A DNA stretch of 64,000 nucleotides from Sulfurimonas crateris (GTDB lineage: Bacteria; Campylobacterota; Campylobacteria; Campylobacterales; Sulfurimonadaceae), in the NCBI GenBank assembly GCA_945870785.1, contig CAMBTK010000001.1, positions 1 through 64,000 on the forward strand, in the 5' to 3' direction. This document shows positions 41,070 to 51,744 of this stretch, one piece after another. Numbering within the stretch: position 1 is the stretch's first letter; the number at the start of each line of letters is the position of its first letter. Under the pieces are notes generated by a model that worked only from the letters and a program-made list of their open reading frames with translations, searched no databases and was not told where the DNA came from. The translations under genes were made by a program, and so were the position numbers.

Positions 41070-42941
41070 ATGACAGCAAAAGAACTCAACAAAGCTATTG
41101 AAGCATTCTTTGCCAATCAAAAACCAAAAGAGTGTTCTACTTATGAATCACTTATAGAACTTTTTGACAAACAACCAACAGCCGCACAAGCTGCAAGCAT
41201 CCATAAACTAATACAAAAACATAAAGCTTGTATATACACATCATCAGAACACGCAAAACTGCTTAATGATAAAGAAGCAGAAGCAAGAAAAAGTGCTCAA
41301 AGAAAGATGATTGAAAACAACGAAACAGATAGTTTTGACATACTAAAAGAGCATGAGCTCCTAGAGTGGTCAAGATCTGATTCTCCTGTTCGTATGTACC
41401 TTCGTGAAATGGGTCAAATTCCGCTTTTAACAAAAGAAGAAGAGATAGAGATAAGTAAAAAAATAGAGGGTGGGGAGAGTATTATTATCGATGCAATCTG
41501 TTCTGTTCCATATTTAATAGATTTTATTCTTGATTATCGAGAACCTCTGATAAACAGAGAAAGAAGAGTTAAAGAGCTTTTTAAAAGCTTTGAAGATGAA
41601 AAAGATGACGGCGACGATAGTGATGATAACGATGATGACTCAGATGATAATGATGATGAAGAAGTTGTTGAAAAGACATTAACCGCTAAAGATAAAAGTA
41701 GAGTTGAAAAAGTAACTATAAGCTTCAAAGCTTTAGAAAAAGCAAAAAAAGAGTGGGTAAAACTTGCTGAGAAGTTAGCTGAAAGCACAGATAGTGAACT
41801 CACGGCTGATCTTGTAATGCACTACCTTAGTGTTACTTATAAAAAAGGTGTTCTAAAAGAGAAACTATTAGACCTTGGACCTACTTCAAAACTGATAAAT
41901 GAACTTGTAAAAGCGATGGAAACAGCCCTAAAGAGTGATGAAGGCTACGATAAAGAGCTAAAGAGATTAGAATACAAACTGCCACTTTTCAATGCAACTC
42001 TAAAAGCAAACCATAAAGTTTTAGTTGAAAAAATTTGTGATTTAACAAAAGAAGACATATCAGCTATGGTGCCAGAAGCAACTATGGTCAGCACTTATAT
42101 GGAGATCAAAAAACTAGTTCAAACAAAAGAGGCTTCAAAAAACAGCTTTGATATGGAACCAGAAAAGTTGGCAGATATTTTAGAGCAAATTAAACGTGGA
42201 AAAAATATCTCTGAAATCTCTAAAACTAAAATGGCAAAGTCAAACCTTAGACTTGTTGTATCTATTGCAAAAAGATACACAAATCGTGGATTACCTTTCC
42301 TTGACCTTATTCAAGAGGGAAATATAGGGCTTATGAAGGCTGTTGATAAGTTTGAATACCAAAAAGGTTATAAGTTCTCAACTTATGCTACTTGGTGGAT
42401 TCGTCAAGCAATCAGCCGTGCAATTGCAGACCAAGCAAGAACTATTCGTATTCCAATTCATATGATTGAAACCATAAATCGTATCAATAAAATTATGCGT
42501 AAACACCTTCAAGAACACGGCAAAGAGCCAGATGTTGAAGTAATCGCACTAGAAGTTGGTTTATCTGTTGAGAAGGTTAAAAACGTAATTAAAATTACCA
42601 AAGAGCCTATAAGTCTAGAAGCACCTATTGGAAGCGAAGATGATGGGCGTTTTGGTGACTTCATAGAAGATAAAACATCAATTTCTCCATCTGATGCAAT
42701 ACTAAAAGATGATTTAAGAGTTCAGATTGAGAATGTTTTAGAACAGCTAAATGAGAGAGAAAAAGCAGTTATTAAACTTCGCTTTGGAATTATGGATGAT
42801 GAGTCAGATAGAACACTTGAAGAGATTGGAAAAGAGTTAAATGTCACTCGTGAGAGAGTGCGCCAAATCGAGTCAAGCGCAATCAAAAAACTAAAGCACC
42901 CTAAAGTTGGAAGAAAACTTAAAAACTACATAGAAGAGTAA
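41070..42941 (+). CDS. rpoD: RNA polymerase sigma factor RpoD
   Basis: [62 protein letters not shown]; region 4.2 [23 protein letters not shown] opens at 41058; ATG used here is 41070. Confidence 0.96.
   Translation: MTAKELNKAIEAFFANQKPKECSTYESLIELFDKQPTAAQAASIHKLIQKHKACIYTSSEHAKLLNDKEAEARKSAQRKMIENNETDSFDILKEHELLEWSRSDSPVRMYLREMGQIPLLTKEEEIEISKKIEGGESIIIDAICSVPYLIDFILDYREPLINRERRVKELFKSFEDEKDDGDDSDDNDDDSDDNDDEEVVEKTLTAKDKSRVEKVTISFKALEKAKKEWVKLAEKLAESTDSELTADLVMHYLSVTYKKGVLKEKLLDLGPTSKLINELVKAMETALKSDEGYDKELKRLEYKLPLFNATLKANHKVLVEKICDLTKEDISAMVPEATMVSTYMEIKKLVQTKEASKNSFDMEPEKLADILEQIKRGKNISEISKTKMAKSNLRLVVSIAKRYTNRGLPFLDLIQEGNIGLMKAVDKFEYQKGYKFSTYATWWIRQAISRAIADQARTIRIPIHMIETINRINKIMRKHLQEHGKEPDVEVIALEVGLSVEKVKNVIKITKEPISLEAPIGSEDDGRFGDFIEDKTSISPSDAILKDDLRVQIENVLEQLNEREKAVIKLRFGIMDDESDRTLEEIGKELNVTRERVRQIESSAIKKLKHPKVGRKLKNYIEE
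41594..41662 (+). repeat. acidic GAT/GAC-rich tract inside rpoD
   Basis: Encodes [24 protein letters not shown]; imperfect repeat of SDDND(D). Confidence 0.8.
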
Positions 42942-42951
42942 TGGATTAAAC

Positions 42952-43635
42952 ATGACGTTTGAACAGCAATGGATAGAGTATGATTATAACCCCTTCATAC
43001 TCTTTAGTGCGGCTGGAAAAATACTATCTCTTAATGCAGAAGCACAGTTTTTACTAGGCTACACATGCACAGAAGAGATATTTACTCTTGCAACTACACA
43101 CGCCAACATATCATTTGGGTTTAAAACGACTTTTTTAGAGTTAGATTTTGGACGTTACAAGTTTTTTGCTATTACTGTTGGATATGAAAATGATGAAACA
43201 ATTGGCATAAAACTATATCAAGCACCATCTTTTAAAATTAATAAACCTAAACCTGTTGGTGAAGCAACAAATATCTATGCGCTTGTTGATTTATGTATTT
43301 TGACTTATTCGATAAACTCAAAAATAGTTTTTGAAAAGGATTTTGATCCAACTATTCCTGAGGTTATTATTGACTCAAATAGCTTTATTAAAGTTTTAAA
43401 TAAGATTTACTCTTGCTATGAAAACAGTAAAAAAATTACAACAAAAGTATTTTATAGAGTTGGTGAGCATATAAAATTTGAAGAAAAAAAATACTCTATC
43501 TTTTCAGTAGAAATAAGCGCTAAAGAGCTAGATGAAGAGAGATTAAGTGAACTAAAGGTCTTAATTTCAAATAGCAATTTTTATATTGATATTCAAAAGA
43601 AAATAACTATAAATATTCCTATGATTTTATCTTAA
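42952..43635 (+). CDS. PAS-like/orphan sensor-like hypothetical protein
   Basis: NPFILFSAAGKILSLNAEAQFLLGYT is PAS-like; no clear kinase catalytic motifs. Confidence 0.55.
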   Translation: MTFEQQWIEYDYNPFILFSAAGKILSLNAEAQFLLGYTCTEEIFTLATTHANISFGFKTTFLELDFGRYKFFAITVGYENDETIGIKLYQAPSFKINKPKPVGEATNIYALVDLCILTYSINSKIVFEKDFDPTIPEVIIDSNSFIKVLNKIYSCYENSKKITTKVFYRVGEHIKFEEKKYSIFSVEISAKELDEERLSELKVLISNSNFYIDIQKKITINIPMILS

Positions 43636-44188
43636 CGTTTAAATCTCTTGATATAAAATAACCTGCCATTATGCCAATAAAGAGTGCTGGAAGATAGATT
43701 TTTATATCTAATAATTCATTGTTTTTAAGCGCTATAAACCCCAAAATCAAAAATAAATATGGAGCTAGTCTAAAGAGAGAAACAGAAGCTCTTGAACCTT
43801 TTTTAATATCTTTTAGGTTTAAGATTTTTATCCTCTTTTTCTCCTCTTGTACGATAGCCTTTAAGTCGAGTTCTTCTACTGGAGCCTCATTTATAGGAGT
43901 TTCATCATATAACTCGTATGGGTCTTCCACTTCATCTAAAAAATCTCTTTTTTCATCTATATTTTCTAATTCAATCTGCGCTTTAATCATCTTTTTATAG
44001 GCGTAAGAAGAACCAGCTATAACCAAGAAACTGCTTAGTGCAGCAATCTGAATATTTATAAAAAGAGTAAAAGATAGCAGAGTTGTTGTTAAAATTAAAA
44101 ACTCAAGAGCTAAAAGATATTTAATGGTTTTTTTCACCATAATCCTCTTCGTCATCCTCATCATCGCTAAGCTTTTTTTTAATCGCAT
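43619..44188 (-). CDS. conserved membrane protein
   Basis: Two N-terminal and two C-terminal hydrophobic segments; between hemL cluster and a convergent gene. Confidence 0.65.
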   Translation of the reverse strand: MRLKKSLAMMRMTKRIMVKKTIKYLLALEFLILTTTLLSFTLFINIQIAALSSFLVIAGSSYAYKKMIKAQIELENIDEKRDFLDEVEDPYELYDETPINEAPVEELDLKAIVQEEKKRIKILNLKDIKKGSRASVSLFRLAPYLFLILGFIALKNNELLDIKIYLPALFIGIMAGYFISRDLNVKIKS

Positions 44189-44492
44189 ATCGTGGCTCTT
44201 TTGCTAACTCTTCGTAAGCTTTATACTGTTTTGAGTAAGCTTTGTAGACATTAAGTACTGCGGCTGCTATACCTATGAAGACACCTATCCAAAGTGTCCA
44301 AAAGTGACCAGTCATATTTTTTAGTATCAAGCCTATTCCAACACCCATCAGAACAGCCACAACCATAGAAACACCTAAAGAGAGGCTATCAGCCGCCTCA
44401 ATAATCGGTTTTATTCTAGGAGCTTTTTCTTCTTTTTCAGCCATTTGTAATCTCTTTAAATACTCTAGCACTAGCTTTAATAGTATCTTCAA
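44121..44492 (-). CDS. AtpZ/AtpI-like membrane protein
   Basis: [50 protein letters not shown]. Confidence 0.75.
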   Translation of the reverse strand: MKILLKLVLEYLKRLQMAEKEEKAPRIKPIIEAADSLSLGVSMVVAVLMGVGIGLILKNMTGHFWTLWIGVFIGIAAAVLNVYKAYSKQYKAYEELAKEPRYAIKKKLSDDEDDEEDYGEKNH

Positions 44493-45729
44493 TCATCTCA
44501 TCGGTAACAGCAGTTGAGATAAAACCTGTCTCATAAAGTGAACATGCGAAGTAAAAGCCCTCTTTGAGCATCTTAGAGTGAAATAAGGCAAATAGTTTCT
44601 CATCAGAGTTGCACGCATCTGCGAAGTTTTTTACTGGCTTATCATTGAAGAAAAAGCCAAACATACTTCCTCTTGTGTCTATCTGCATAGTTATACCACA
44701 AGCTTTTGCCTCTTGTTGCATACCCTCTACAAGTCTTGTAGCGCGAGAGTTTAAAACAGAGATAATTTGTCCATTTTGTTTGAGTTTTCTAATAGCCGCA
44801 AGACCTGCTGCCATAGCAACAGGGTTTCCACTTAGCGTTCCAGCTTGATAAACTGGACCATCTGGTGAGAGTTTTGCCATAATCTCGGCTCTTGCACCAA
44901 ATGCACCAACTGGCATTCCGCCACCGATTACCTTTCCAAGGGTAACTATGTCAGGCTTTACTCCAGTGATAGACTCTGCACCGTTTAGCGTTGCTCTAAA
45001 TCCACTCATTACTTCATCAAAAATAAGTAAAGTTCCATTTGCATCGCAAAGCTTTCTTAACTCATACAAGAACTCTTTATCAGCAGGAACAAGCCCCATA
45101 TTTCCAGCTATTGGTTCTATAATTACACATGCTATATTTTTAGAATCAGCAAAGCACTTCTTAACGCTCTCTATATTGTTATACTCAGCTAAGAGTGTAT
45201 GTTTTGTAAAATCAGCTGGAACTCCTGGAGAACTTGGGTTTCCAAATGTAGCTGCTCCGCTTCCAGCTTGAACCAATAGTGAGTCACTATGACCATGATA
45301 ACAACCTGTAAACTTTACAATATCATCACGATTTGTATATCCACGAGCAAGGCGGATAGCGCTCATAACAGCCTCTGTCCCACTGCTCACAAATCTAATC
45401 TTCTCAATTGAGTCAAACATAGAGATAACAAGAGCAGCCAAATCACTCTCAGCCTGTGTTGGAGCACCAAAACTAAGTCCGTGTTTTACAGCTTCTATAA
45501 CAGCACTCTCAATAGTCTCATCTCTATGACCAAAAAGAAGCGGTCCCCAGCTTTGAACAAAATCAACATATCTGTTTCCATCTATATCTGTTAAATACGC
45601 ACCGCTTCCCTCTGCTATAAACAGTGGTGTTCCACCTACACTTTTAAATGCTCTTACAGGAGAGTTTACGCCTCCTGGGATTAAGTTTTGTGCTTCTTTA
45701 AAAGCTTTTAATGAATTATCTATGCTCAT
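44437..45729 (-). CDS. hemL: glutamate-1-semialdehyde 2,1-aminomutase
   Basis: [45 protein letters not shown]. Confidence 0.97.
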   Translation of the reverse strand: MSIDNSLKAFKEAQNLIPGGVNSPVRAFKSVGGTPLFIAEGSGAYLTDIDGNRYVDFVQSWGPLLFGHRDETIESAVIEAVKHGLSFGAPTQAESDLAALVISMFDSIEKIRFVSSGTEAVMSAIRLARGYTNRDDIVKFTGCYHGHSDSLLVQAGSGAATFGNPSSPGVPADFTKHTLLAEYNNIESVKKCFADSKNIACVIIEPIAGNMGLVPADKEFLYELRKLCDANGTLLIFDEVMSGFRATLNGAESITGVKPDIVTLGKVIGGGMPVGAFGARAEIMAKLSPDGPVYQAGTLSGNPVAMAAGLAAIRKLKQNGQIISVLNSRATRLVEGMQQEAKACGITMQIDTRGSMFGFFFNDKPVKNFADACNSDEKLFALFHSKMLKEGFYFACSLYETGFISTAVTDEMIEDTIKASARVFKEITNG

Positions 45730-45823
45730 AAAATGACCCTCTATTTTTTTTGTAATTATATCGAAGTACTATTAATCTACATTAGTTATAATTGCCCAAA
45801 ATTTTATATCTAAATGGAACTGC

Positions 45824-46705
45824 TTGAATCGTTCATATTTCTCCCTATTTGTTGCTATTTTAGTACATACTTTATTGATGCTTCTTTTTTGGCTGCTTGG
45901 AACTATGACGCCTGATATAAAAAAGGTAGAAAAACCAAAAGAGAATAAAATAAAACTCTCACTCAAAGAGATAGAAAAAAAAGTACAAAAAGATAATGAT
46001 GGTATGAAAAAGAGTGTAGATAAAACTCCAGATATTGCTCAACCAATGCCAAAGGGAAAACAACTAAAAGAGATAACAAAGCCTCAAAAAAAAGAGCCAA
46101 TAATATATGATGAAAAGAAAATATCTCAGACAAAAAGCACTCCACAATTAAATAAATCTCAAAGCACACCAAAAGAGACCCCTAAACCAAAAATAGAGCC
46201 TCTGCCTTCTACTAAGCCATATATTCCGATTGTGCAACAAGAAGATGAAAAAAAAGAGCAAAGCAACGACCCTCTTGCATGGATGCATGAGGATAAATCA
46301 GCTCAAGAGAGTAAAGAGAAAAAAACAAAAAAAACATCTGGAAGCAGTGTTGGTAACTCTGATTTAAAAGAACTTTATGGAGATGAGTTTTCAAAATTTA
46401 CAGAGGGACAGCAGAAGTACCTTATAGATAATCAAGAGATTATGCGAAGGATTACTCAAGAGGTTTTAAACAGAGTAGCACAAGTAAATTTACGACATGA
46501 TATGAATGTAAATAGAGTAAATATAGTTGAATTTCATCTTCATCCAAACGGCGATATGAGCGACTTTAGATTTTTACAAAATAGCGGTTATCATATACTT
46601 GACTCAACTACTCAAGAAACAATTGAATTTGCGTACAGCAGATATCCAAGACCTACAGAGATGATTGTTATCAGATATAACGTATTTTATAATCTAGCGA
46701 GGTAG
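45824..46705 (+). CDS. TonB-like energy transducer
   Basis: N-terminal TM, Pro/Lys-rich linker, TonB C-terminal-like domain (RVNIVEFHLHPNGDMSDFRFLQNSGYHILDSTTQETIEFAYSRYPRP). Confidence 0.8.
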   Translation: MNRSYFSLFVAILVHTLLMLLFWLLGTMTPDIKKVEKPKENKIKLSLKEIEKKVQKDNDGMKKSVDKTPDIAQPMPKGKQLKEITKPQKKEPIIYDEKKISQTKSTPQLNKSQSTPKETPKPKIEPLPSTKPYIPIVQQEDEKKEQSNDPLAWMHEDKSAQESKEKKTKKTSGSSVGNSDLKELYGDEFSKFTEGQQKYLIDNQEIMRRITQEVLNRVAQVNLRHDMNVNRVNIVEFHLHPNGDMSDFRFLQNSGYHILDSTTQETIEFAYSRYPRPTEMIVIRYNVFYNLAR

Positions 46706-46712
46706 TGTGTCT

Positions 46713-47645
46713 TTAGCAATCTTTATTTAGATATGCCAAAGCACCTTTGTATATAGGCTCATCTATAAAACCAAACTCTTCATCTTCAAAACCGCTAATC
46801 CCCTCTTCTCGTTTTAGCTCAAAGAGTTTTATAATTATCTTTGCACGTTTTATCTCTGCTTCGCTGTTGGAAAAAGCTATGTTTACAAGAGAGGTTTGAG
46901 CAGGAGAGATACACCCTTTTGCTTCGTAGCCTATACTTTTTTCTAAAGATAACCACATCTCAAATTCAGGCAGTTTTTTAAACTCTTGATAAACAAACGA
47001 GACAGGTTTTACATCTATAGATTTACAGCTAATTAAAAAATGAGAGAGCATATATAAAACTGTTGGGTTTTCTCTTGTGATAAGAGTTTGAGGCAGCTTC
47101 ATATCAGCAAAAAGATCTAAAATCCCAAGATAAAAAGTAGTTACTTTTTTATCAACCTTTAGCTCTAAAATATTGTTCCATGCCTCTTTCGTCTCAATTG
47201 AGAGGTGTAGCTCTATATTTTCATCCAAGAGTTCATATACAGATTCTACCTCTTTTTTATTTCTGATTTTTGGAACTCTTATAGCATCTGGCATAAATTG
47301 ATTTAGATATGTTATCTCATCATATCCGCCCTCATCTAGTGCATTTACACGAACTATTAATTTTTTATCACATCTTTTATAGTGTGAGAGAAAAATTGCA
47401 CACAACACGAGCCCAAATGGTTTATCTTTCTTGCTTACGCCGTCTTCAAGATTTAAGATTATTGCGTCTGCTTCAAGAGTATCAATTTTCGTTAAATGTT
47501 TTAAATTATTGCAAGAGAGCATTAAAGCGGAGCGAAAGTCTAATCTTTTGTTTAGTGTTCTATAAGTTGGAAGAGCTAGTGCATCAAGGGCTACTAAATC
47601 TCTTGCCTCGTATGCTTGTGTTATTTCATATAAATTACTTATCAC
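46713..47645 (-). CDS. HpcH/HpaI aldolase / citrate lyase beta-like
   Basis: RSALMLSCNNLKHL, DAIILNLEDGVSKKDK, KLIVRVNALD. Confidence 0.85.
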   Translation of the reverse strand: MISNLYEITQAYEARDLVALDALALPTYRTLNKRLDFRSALMLSCNNLKHLTKIDTLEADAIILNLEDGVSKKDKPFGLVLCAIFLSHYKRCDKKLIVRVNALDEGGYDEITYLNQFMPDAIRVPKIRNKKEVESVYELLDENIELHLSIETKEAWNNILELKVDKKVTTFYLGILDLFADMKLPQTLITRENPTVLYMLSHFLISCKSIDVKPVSFVYQEFKKLPEFEMWLSLEKSIGYEAKGCISPAQTSLVNIAFSNSEAEIKRAKIIIKLFELKREEGISGFEDEEFGFIDEPIYKGALAYLNKDC

Positions 47646-47985
47646 CCAAAGCGCCCTTTTTTTTCTTCTCTTGAAGATAAAAATATAGTGCTTTAATCTC
47701 TTTTTGTGTTAAAAAGTATCTTGGCATACCATTTTTTCTAACACTTAAAGCTCTATAAAATTCATTAAAATCCATGCTGTTGATACCTGGTCCAAAAAAA
47801 GTTTTTTGCTCTCTTTTATGCTCATATCTTGCAACGATTTTACCCTCTCCAAATTCACCATGACACTTATGACAACCTATACCTCTTGGATTCTTATATA
47901 GTGATGAAGAGTACTCCATTGGTGTTATAAAACTGCTTTGAGCAAAAAGGGACAATGGCAATAAAAGTAACAACATTTTTCTCAT
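47635..47985 (-). CDS. monoheme c-type cytochrome
   Basis: Signal peptide; CHKCHG heme site; RNGMPRY. Confidence 0.85.
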   Translation of the reverse strand: MRKMLLLLLPLSLFAQSSFITPMEYSSSLYKNPRGIGCHKCHGEFGEGKIVARYEHKREQKTFFGPGINSMDFNEFYRALSVRKNGMPRYFLTQKEIKALYFYLQEKKKKGALGDK

Positions 47986-48045
47986 AAAAGCGACCCTTTA
48001 ATATATAAAGGTATAATAACAAAAAAATAATATTATGAGGTTTAA

Positions 48046-48909
48046 ATGCAACTTCTTGATGGAAAAGCACTCTCAGCGAAGATAGAAACAGCCGTAGCAA
48101 CAGAGGTAAAAGATCTAAAAAACAGTACTGGTTTGGTTCCTGGACTTGCAGTTATCTTAGTAGGTCAAGACCCTGCAAGTGCTGCTTATGTAAATATGAA
48201 AAAAAAGGCATGTGATAGAGTCGGTTTTTACTCTGTAACACATGAGATGCCAAGTGATATATCTCAAAGTGCCATAGAAAACACCATCACTATGATGAAT
48301 AACAACCCAAACATTGATGGTATTTTGATTCAGCTCCCACTTCCTGCCCAGATAGATACAACAAAAATATTAGAGCTCGTAGAGCCTAGTAAAGATGTAG
48401 ATGGTTTTCATCCATATAATGTAGGAAGATTGACTACTGGTTTAGATGGTTTTGTGCCTTGTACCCCACTTGGCGTTATGGAACTTTTAAATGAGTACAA
48501 CATTGACCCTAAAGGTAAAAACTGCGTAGTTGTTGGCGCATCAAACATAGTTGGAAAGCCGATGGCTGCGCTACTATTAAACGCAAATGCGACAGTTGAA
48601 GTTTGCCATATTTTTACAGATGATTTGAAAAGACACACACTATGCGCAGATATGATTTTTGTAGGAGCTGGTGTCATAAACCTTATAAAAGAAGATATGG
48701 TTAAAGATGGCGCTATCATAATAGATATCGGTATAAATCGTGCGCAAAACGGCAAACTTGTTGGAGATGCCGACTTTGAAAATGTAGCAAAAAAATGCTC
48801 ATTTATAACTCCAGTTCCAGGGGGTGTGGGTCCGATGACGATCGCAATGCTCCTAAGCAATACATTAAAAGCCGCAAAAGCAAATGCAAAAATAAAAGAG
48901 GGTAAATGA
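48046..48909 (+). CDS. folD: methylenetetrahydrofolate dehydrogenase/cyclohydrolase
   Basis: VGQDPASAAYVNMKKKACDRVG; DGILIQLPLP; PVPGGVGPMTIAMLL. Confidence 0.97.
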   Translation: MQLLDGKALSAKIETAVATEVKDLKNSTGLVPGLAVILVGQDPASAAYVNMKKKACDRVGFYSVTHEMPSDISQSAIENTITMMNNNPNIDGILIQLPLPAQIDTTKILELVEPSKDVDGFHPYNVGRLTTGLDGFVPCTPLGVMELLNEYNIDPKGKNCVVVGASNIVGKPMAALLLNANATVEVCHIFTDDLKRHTLCADMIFVGAGVINLIKEDMVKDGAIIIDIGINRAQNGKLVGDADFENVAKKCSFITPVPGGVGPMTIAMLLSNTLKAAKANAKIKEGK

Positions 48910-49715
48910 AAGAACTTTTACACAAAACATACAAATTTTCAAACTCATGGACAGGAACTATTATAATTGTTCTTTTTGTTATATTTTTTATTGCTCAAGC
49001 CTTTAAAATCCCAAGCGGTTCTATGAAAGACTCTCTCTTAATCGGGGACCATCTTTTTGCTAAAAAATTTGCTTATGGTGTTTCTATGCCTCATATTCCA
49101 TTTTTAGAAGTCTCTATTATGCCATGGAGTGATAGTTTGCGTCTAATGGATGGAGATAAGCCAAAACGAGGTGATATAGTGATTTTTAGACCTCCTCACA
49201 ACATCAAACAACACTTCGTAAAGAGATGTGTAGCGCTTCCAAACGATGAGCTTTTTGTATCAAATAAAGATCTGTATCTTCATCATAGTGAAGGTGATGA
49301 ATGGATAGAGAAGAACTTTAAAGGGTATGAGATAATTACTTTTGCAGGAAAGTTATGGGTAAAAAATCCATATACACAAAAACATCCTGGAATTCATCAT
49401 GATGAAAAAATTGTAAATAATGGCAGATACCCGATGCCAATTTTTCACTTTGCACCGATTAAAGTTGATGAAGATTTCTATTTCATGATGGGTGATAACC
49501 GTGACCACTCAAATGACAGCCGTTTTTGGGGTGCAGTTCCTTATGAAAACATAGAGGGAACTCCTTGGTTTGTCTATTTTAGTATTGATGAGAACTGGGA
49601 AATTAGATGGGATAGAATCGGTAAAACACCTACTGATTTAGAAGATGCTTCTCATCTGCAAAAAGCTACCGCAGAGAGAATCAAACAAGATAAAGATGAT
49701 CATGGAATCTATTGA
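48906..49715 (+). CDS. lepB: signal peptidase I
   Basis: IPSGSMKDSLLIGDHLF; KRGDIVIFR; FMMGDNRDHSNDSRFWG. Confidence 0.95.
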   Translation: MKELLHKTYKFSNSWTGTIIIVLFVIFFIAQAFKIPSGSMKDSLLIGDHLFAKKFAYGVSMPHIPFLEVSIMPWSDSLRLMDGDKPKRGDIVIFRPPHNIKQHFVKRCVALPNDELFVSNKDLYLHHSEGDEWIEKNFKGYEIITFAGKLWVKNPYTQKHPGIHHDEKIVNNGRYPMPIFHFAPIKVDEDFYFMMGDNRDHSNDSRFWGAVPYENIEGTPWFVYFSIDENWEIRWDRIGKTPTDLEDASHLQKATAERIKQDKDDHGIY

Positions 49716-50379
49716 TTTATTAAAGATACTAACTGCCATCTTAGCTCTAGCCGTGGCTATTATAGGGCATGAGATAATGCATGGATGGGTTGCTTATATG
49801 TATGGCGACACAACCGCAAAAAATGCTGGAAGATTATCTATAAACCCTATCTCGCATGTTGATTTAGTTGGTACAATTATCGTTCCTGCAACTATGTATT
49901 TTTTGCCTATGCTTCTTGGAGCAGATAGTGGATTTTTATTTGGTTGGGCAAAGCCTGTTCCAATAAATATGTCAACTGTTGTAAAAAATGGCGGATACAA
50001 TGCTGCTATGCAAGTTGATTTAGCTGGAATTGTTTATAACTTTACACTTGCAGCTCTTGCTTCTGTGGCTATTGTTGCTATGAATCAGCCAACGAGTGAA
50101 GACTCTTTAGTTTATGTTTTTTCTTACATGTTTGTTTTACAGCTTTTAGTGATAAATGTAGTTCTTGGAGTATTCAATCTTCTTCCAATACCGCAGTTTG
50201 ACGGTGCTCACTTTATCATGCACCTAAGTATGAAATATAAGGTTGATGCTATTGCAGAGTTCTTTTATAAATATGAAAGATATGGAATAATTATAGTTCT
50301 AATAATTCTTATGACACCGCTAAAAAACTTTGTGTTACTGTTACCTGTGCAGACTATTTTAGCTCTGCTATTACCATAA
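49696..50379 (+). CDS. site-2 protease (M50) family membrane protein
   Basis: IIGHEIMHGWVAYMYGD (HExxH); NLLPIPQFDGAHFI. Starts inside the lepB 3' end. Confidence 0.9.
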   Translation: MIMESIDLLKILTAILALAVAIIGHEIMHGWVAYMYGDTTAKNAGRLSINPISHVDLVGTIIVPATMYFLPMLLGADSGFLFGWAKPVPINMSTVVKNGGYNAAMQVDLAGIVYNFTLAALASVAIVAMNQPTSEDSLVYVFSYMFVLQLLVINVVLGVFNLLPIPQFDGAHFIMHLSMKYKVDAIAEFFYKYERYGIIIVLIILMTPLKNFVLLLPVQTILALLLP

Positions 50380-50392
50380 AATAAGGAAAATA

Positions 50393-50830
50393 ATGAAATT
50401 TTATATCGCAACAGATCACGCTGGCTTAGACCTAAAAGAGTATACAGTAGAGCTACTAAAATGCAAAAATCATGAAGTTGTAGATCTTGGTCCTTTTTCT
50501 AAAGATAGAGTTGACTACCCTGATTATGCTACTAAAGTGTGTGAGGCTGTCTTAATTGATAAGAACTCATTTGGTATCTTAATCTGCGGTTCTGGTATAG
50601 GCATGAGTATGGCTGCAAATCGCTACTCTGGCATACGTGCCGCGCTTTGTCATGATGCATATACAGCTAGTGTTGCGCGTGGACACAATGACGCAAACGT
50701 TCTTTGTTTTGGCGAGAGAATCATAGGAAAAGGTGTAGCTGAGTCTATCATAGATGCTTGGATTGCAGGATGTTTTGAGGGCGGTCGTCATGAAGGCCGT
50801 GTTGCAAAAATAGAAGCAATAAACGCTTAA
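50393..50830 (+). CDS. rpiB: ribose-5-phosphate isomerase B
   Basis: ATDHAGLDLKEY; LICGSGIGMSMAANR; HNDANVLCFGERI. Confidence 0.95.
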   Translation: MKFYIATDHAGLDLKEYTVELLKCKNHEVVDLGPFSKDRVDYPDYATKVCEAVLIDKNSFGILICGSGIGMSMAANRYSGIRAALCHDAYTASVARGHNDANVLCFGERIIGKGVAESIIDAWIAGCFEGGRHEGRVAKIEAINA

Positions 50831-50852
50831 ATTGCCTACTTAAGGAAAAAAT

Positions 50853-51185
50853 ATGTTTTTGGAATGGTCACTTTTAACACTATTATCGGCATTAGCTATC
50901 TACCTTTTTGTAAAGATGTTTTACTTCAAAAGTATCACTAACAAAGAAAAAAGAAGTAATGACTTGATGAAACTCACCCTTCAAGAGGCAGAGATACTCA
51001 TAAGAAAGTATCAGATTCAACTTCAGCGCGCTCTTGGTAATGTTGATATTTTGAGTGATGAATTAACAAAACTTAGAAATGAACTTAAAGTTTTAAAACA
51101 GAGAAATACAAAACATAGACAAGAGACAGACCGTCTAAACAATAAAATAAAAGCACTAGAGAGTCGTATAGACGCTCTACTTTAG
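50853..51185 (+). CDS. coiled-coil membrane-anchored hypothetical protein
   Basis: N-terminal TM then heptad-like charged region. Confidence 0.65.
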   Translation: MFLEWSLLTLLSALAIYLFVKMFYFKSITNKEKRSNDLMKLTLQEAEILIRKYQIQLQRALGNVDILSDELTKLRNELKVLKQRNTKHRQETDRLNNKIKALESRIDALL

Positions 51186-51195
51186 AGGATAGATT

Positions 51196-51744
51196 ATGAC
51201 ATTAAGCAACTTAGAGAGAAAAATAATAGAAGAGTCAATAAGAGATATAAAAGATTTTCCGCAAGAGGGAATTATTTTTAAAGATATAACAACCCTTTTA
51301 AACAATGCAGAAGCTTTTGGTGTCACTATGAATCATCTTTACCAAAAATACAAAGAGTACAACTTAGATTATGTAGCAGGAATTGATGCAAGAGGCTTTA
51401 TCTTTGGTGCGGCTCTTGCACAGATGCTGGGAATTGGTTTTGTGCCAATTCGCAAAAAAGGGAAACTTCCATACACAACCATAAGTGAGAAGTATTCACT
51501 TGAATATGGCTTTGATGAAGTTGAAGTTCATCTGGATGCTTTTAGTGCAAAACCAAACGCTAAAGTGCTTCTCATTGATGATTTGATAGCTACTGGCGGA
51601 ACAGCAAATGCAGCTGTAAAGCTTATAAATCAAACAGGTGCATCATGCGTAGAGGCTTGTTTTATCATATGCCTTAGTTTTTTAGACGGATATAAAAAAT
51701 TACAAGAGTTAACTGAAGTTTACTCATTAGTAGAGGTAAAATAA
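51196..51744 (+). CDS. apt: adenine phosphoribosyltransferase
   Basis: [38 protein letters not shown]. Confidence 0.96.
   Translation: MTLSNLERKIIEESIRDIKDFPQEGIIFKDITTLLNNAEAFGVTMNHLYQKYKEYNLDYVAGIDARGFIFGAALAQMLGIGFVPIRKKGKLPYTTISEKYSLEYGFDEVEVHLDAFSAKPNAKVLLIDDLIATGGTANAAVKLINQTGASCVEACFIICLSFLDGYKKLQELTEVYSLVEVK

Noticed and set aside
41534-41803. 89-aa Ser/Leu-rich minus-strand ORF
   Set aside because: Antisense of the acidic repeat in rpoD; composition explained by the GAT repeat.
48408-48860. 150-aa minus-strand ORF
   Set aside because: Shadow ORF within folD.
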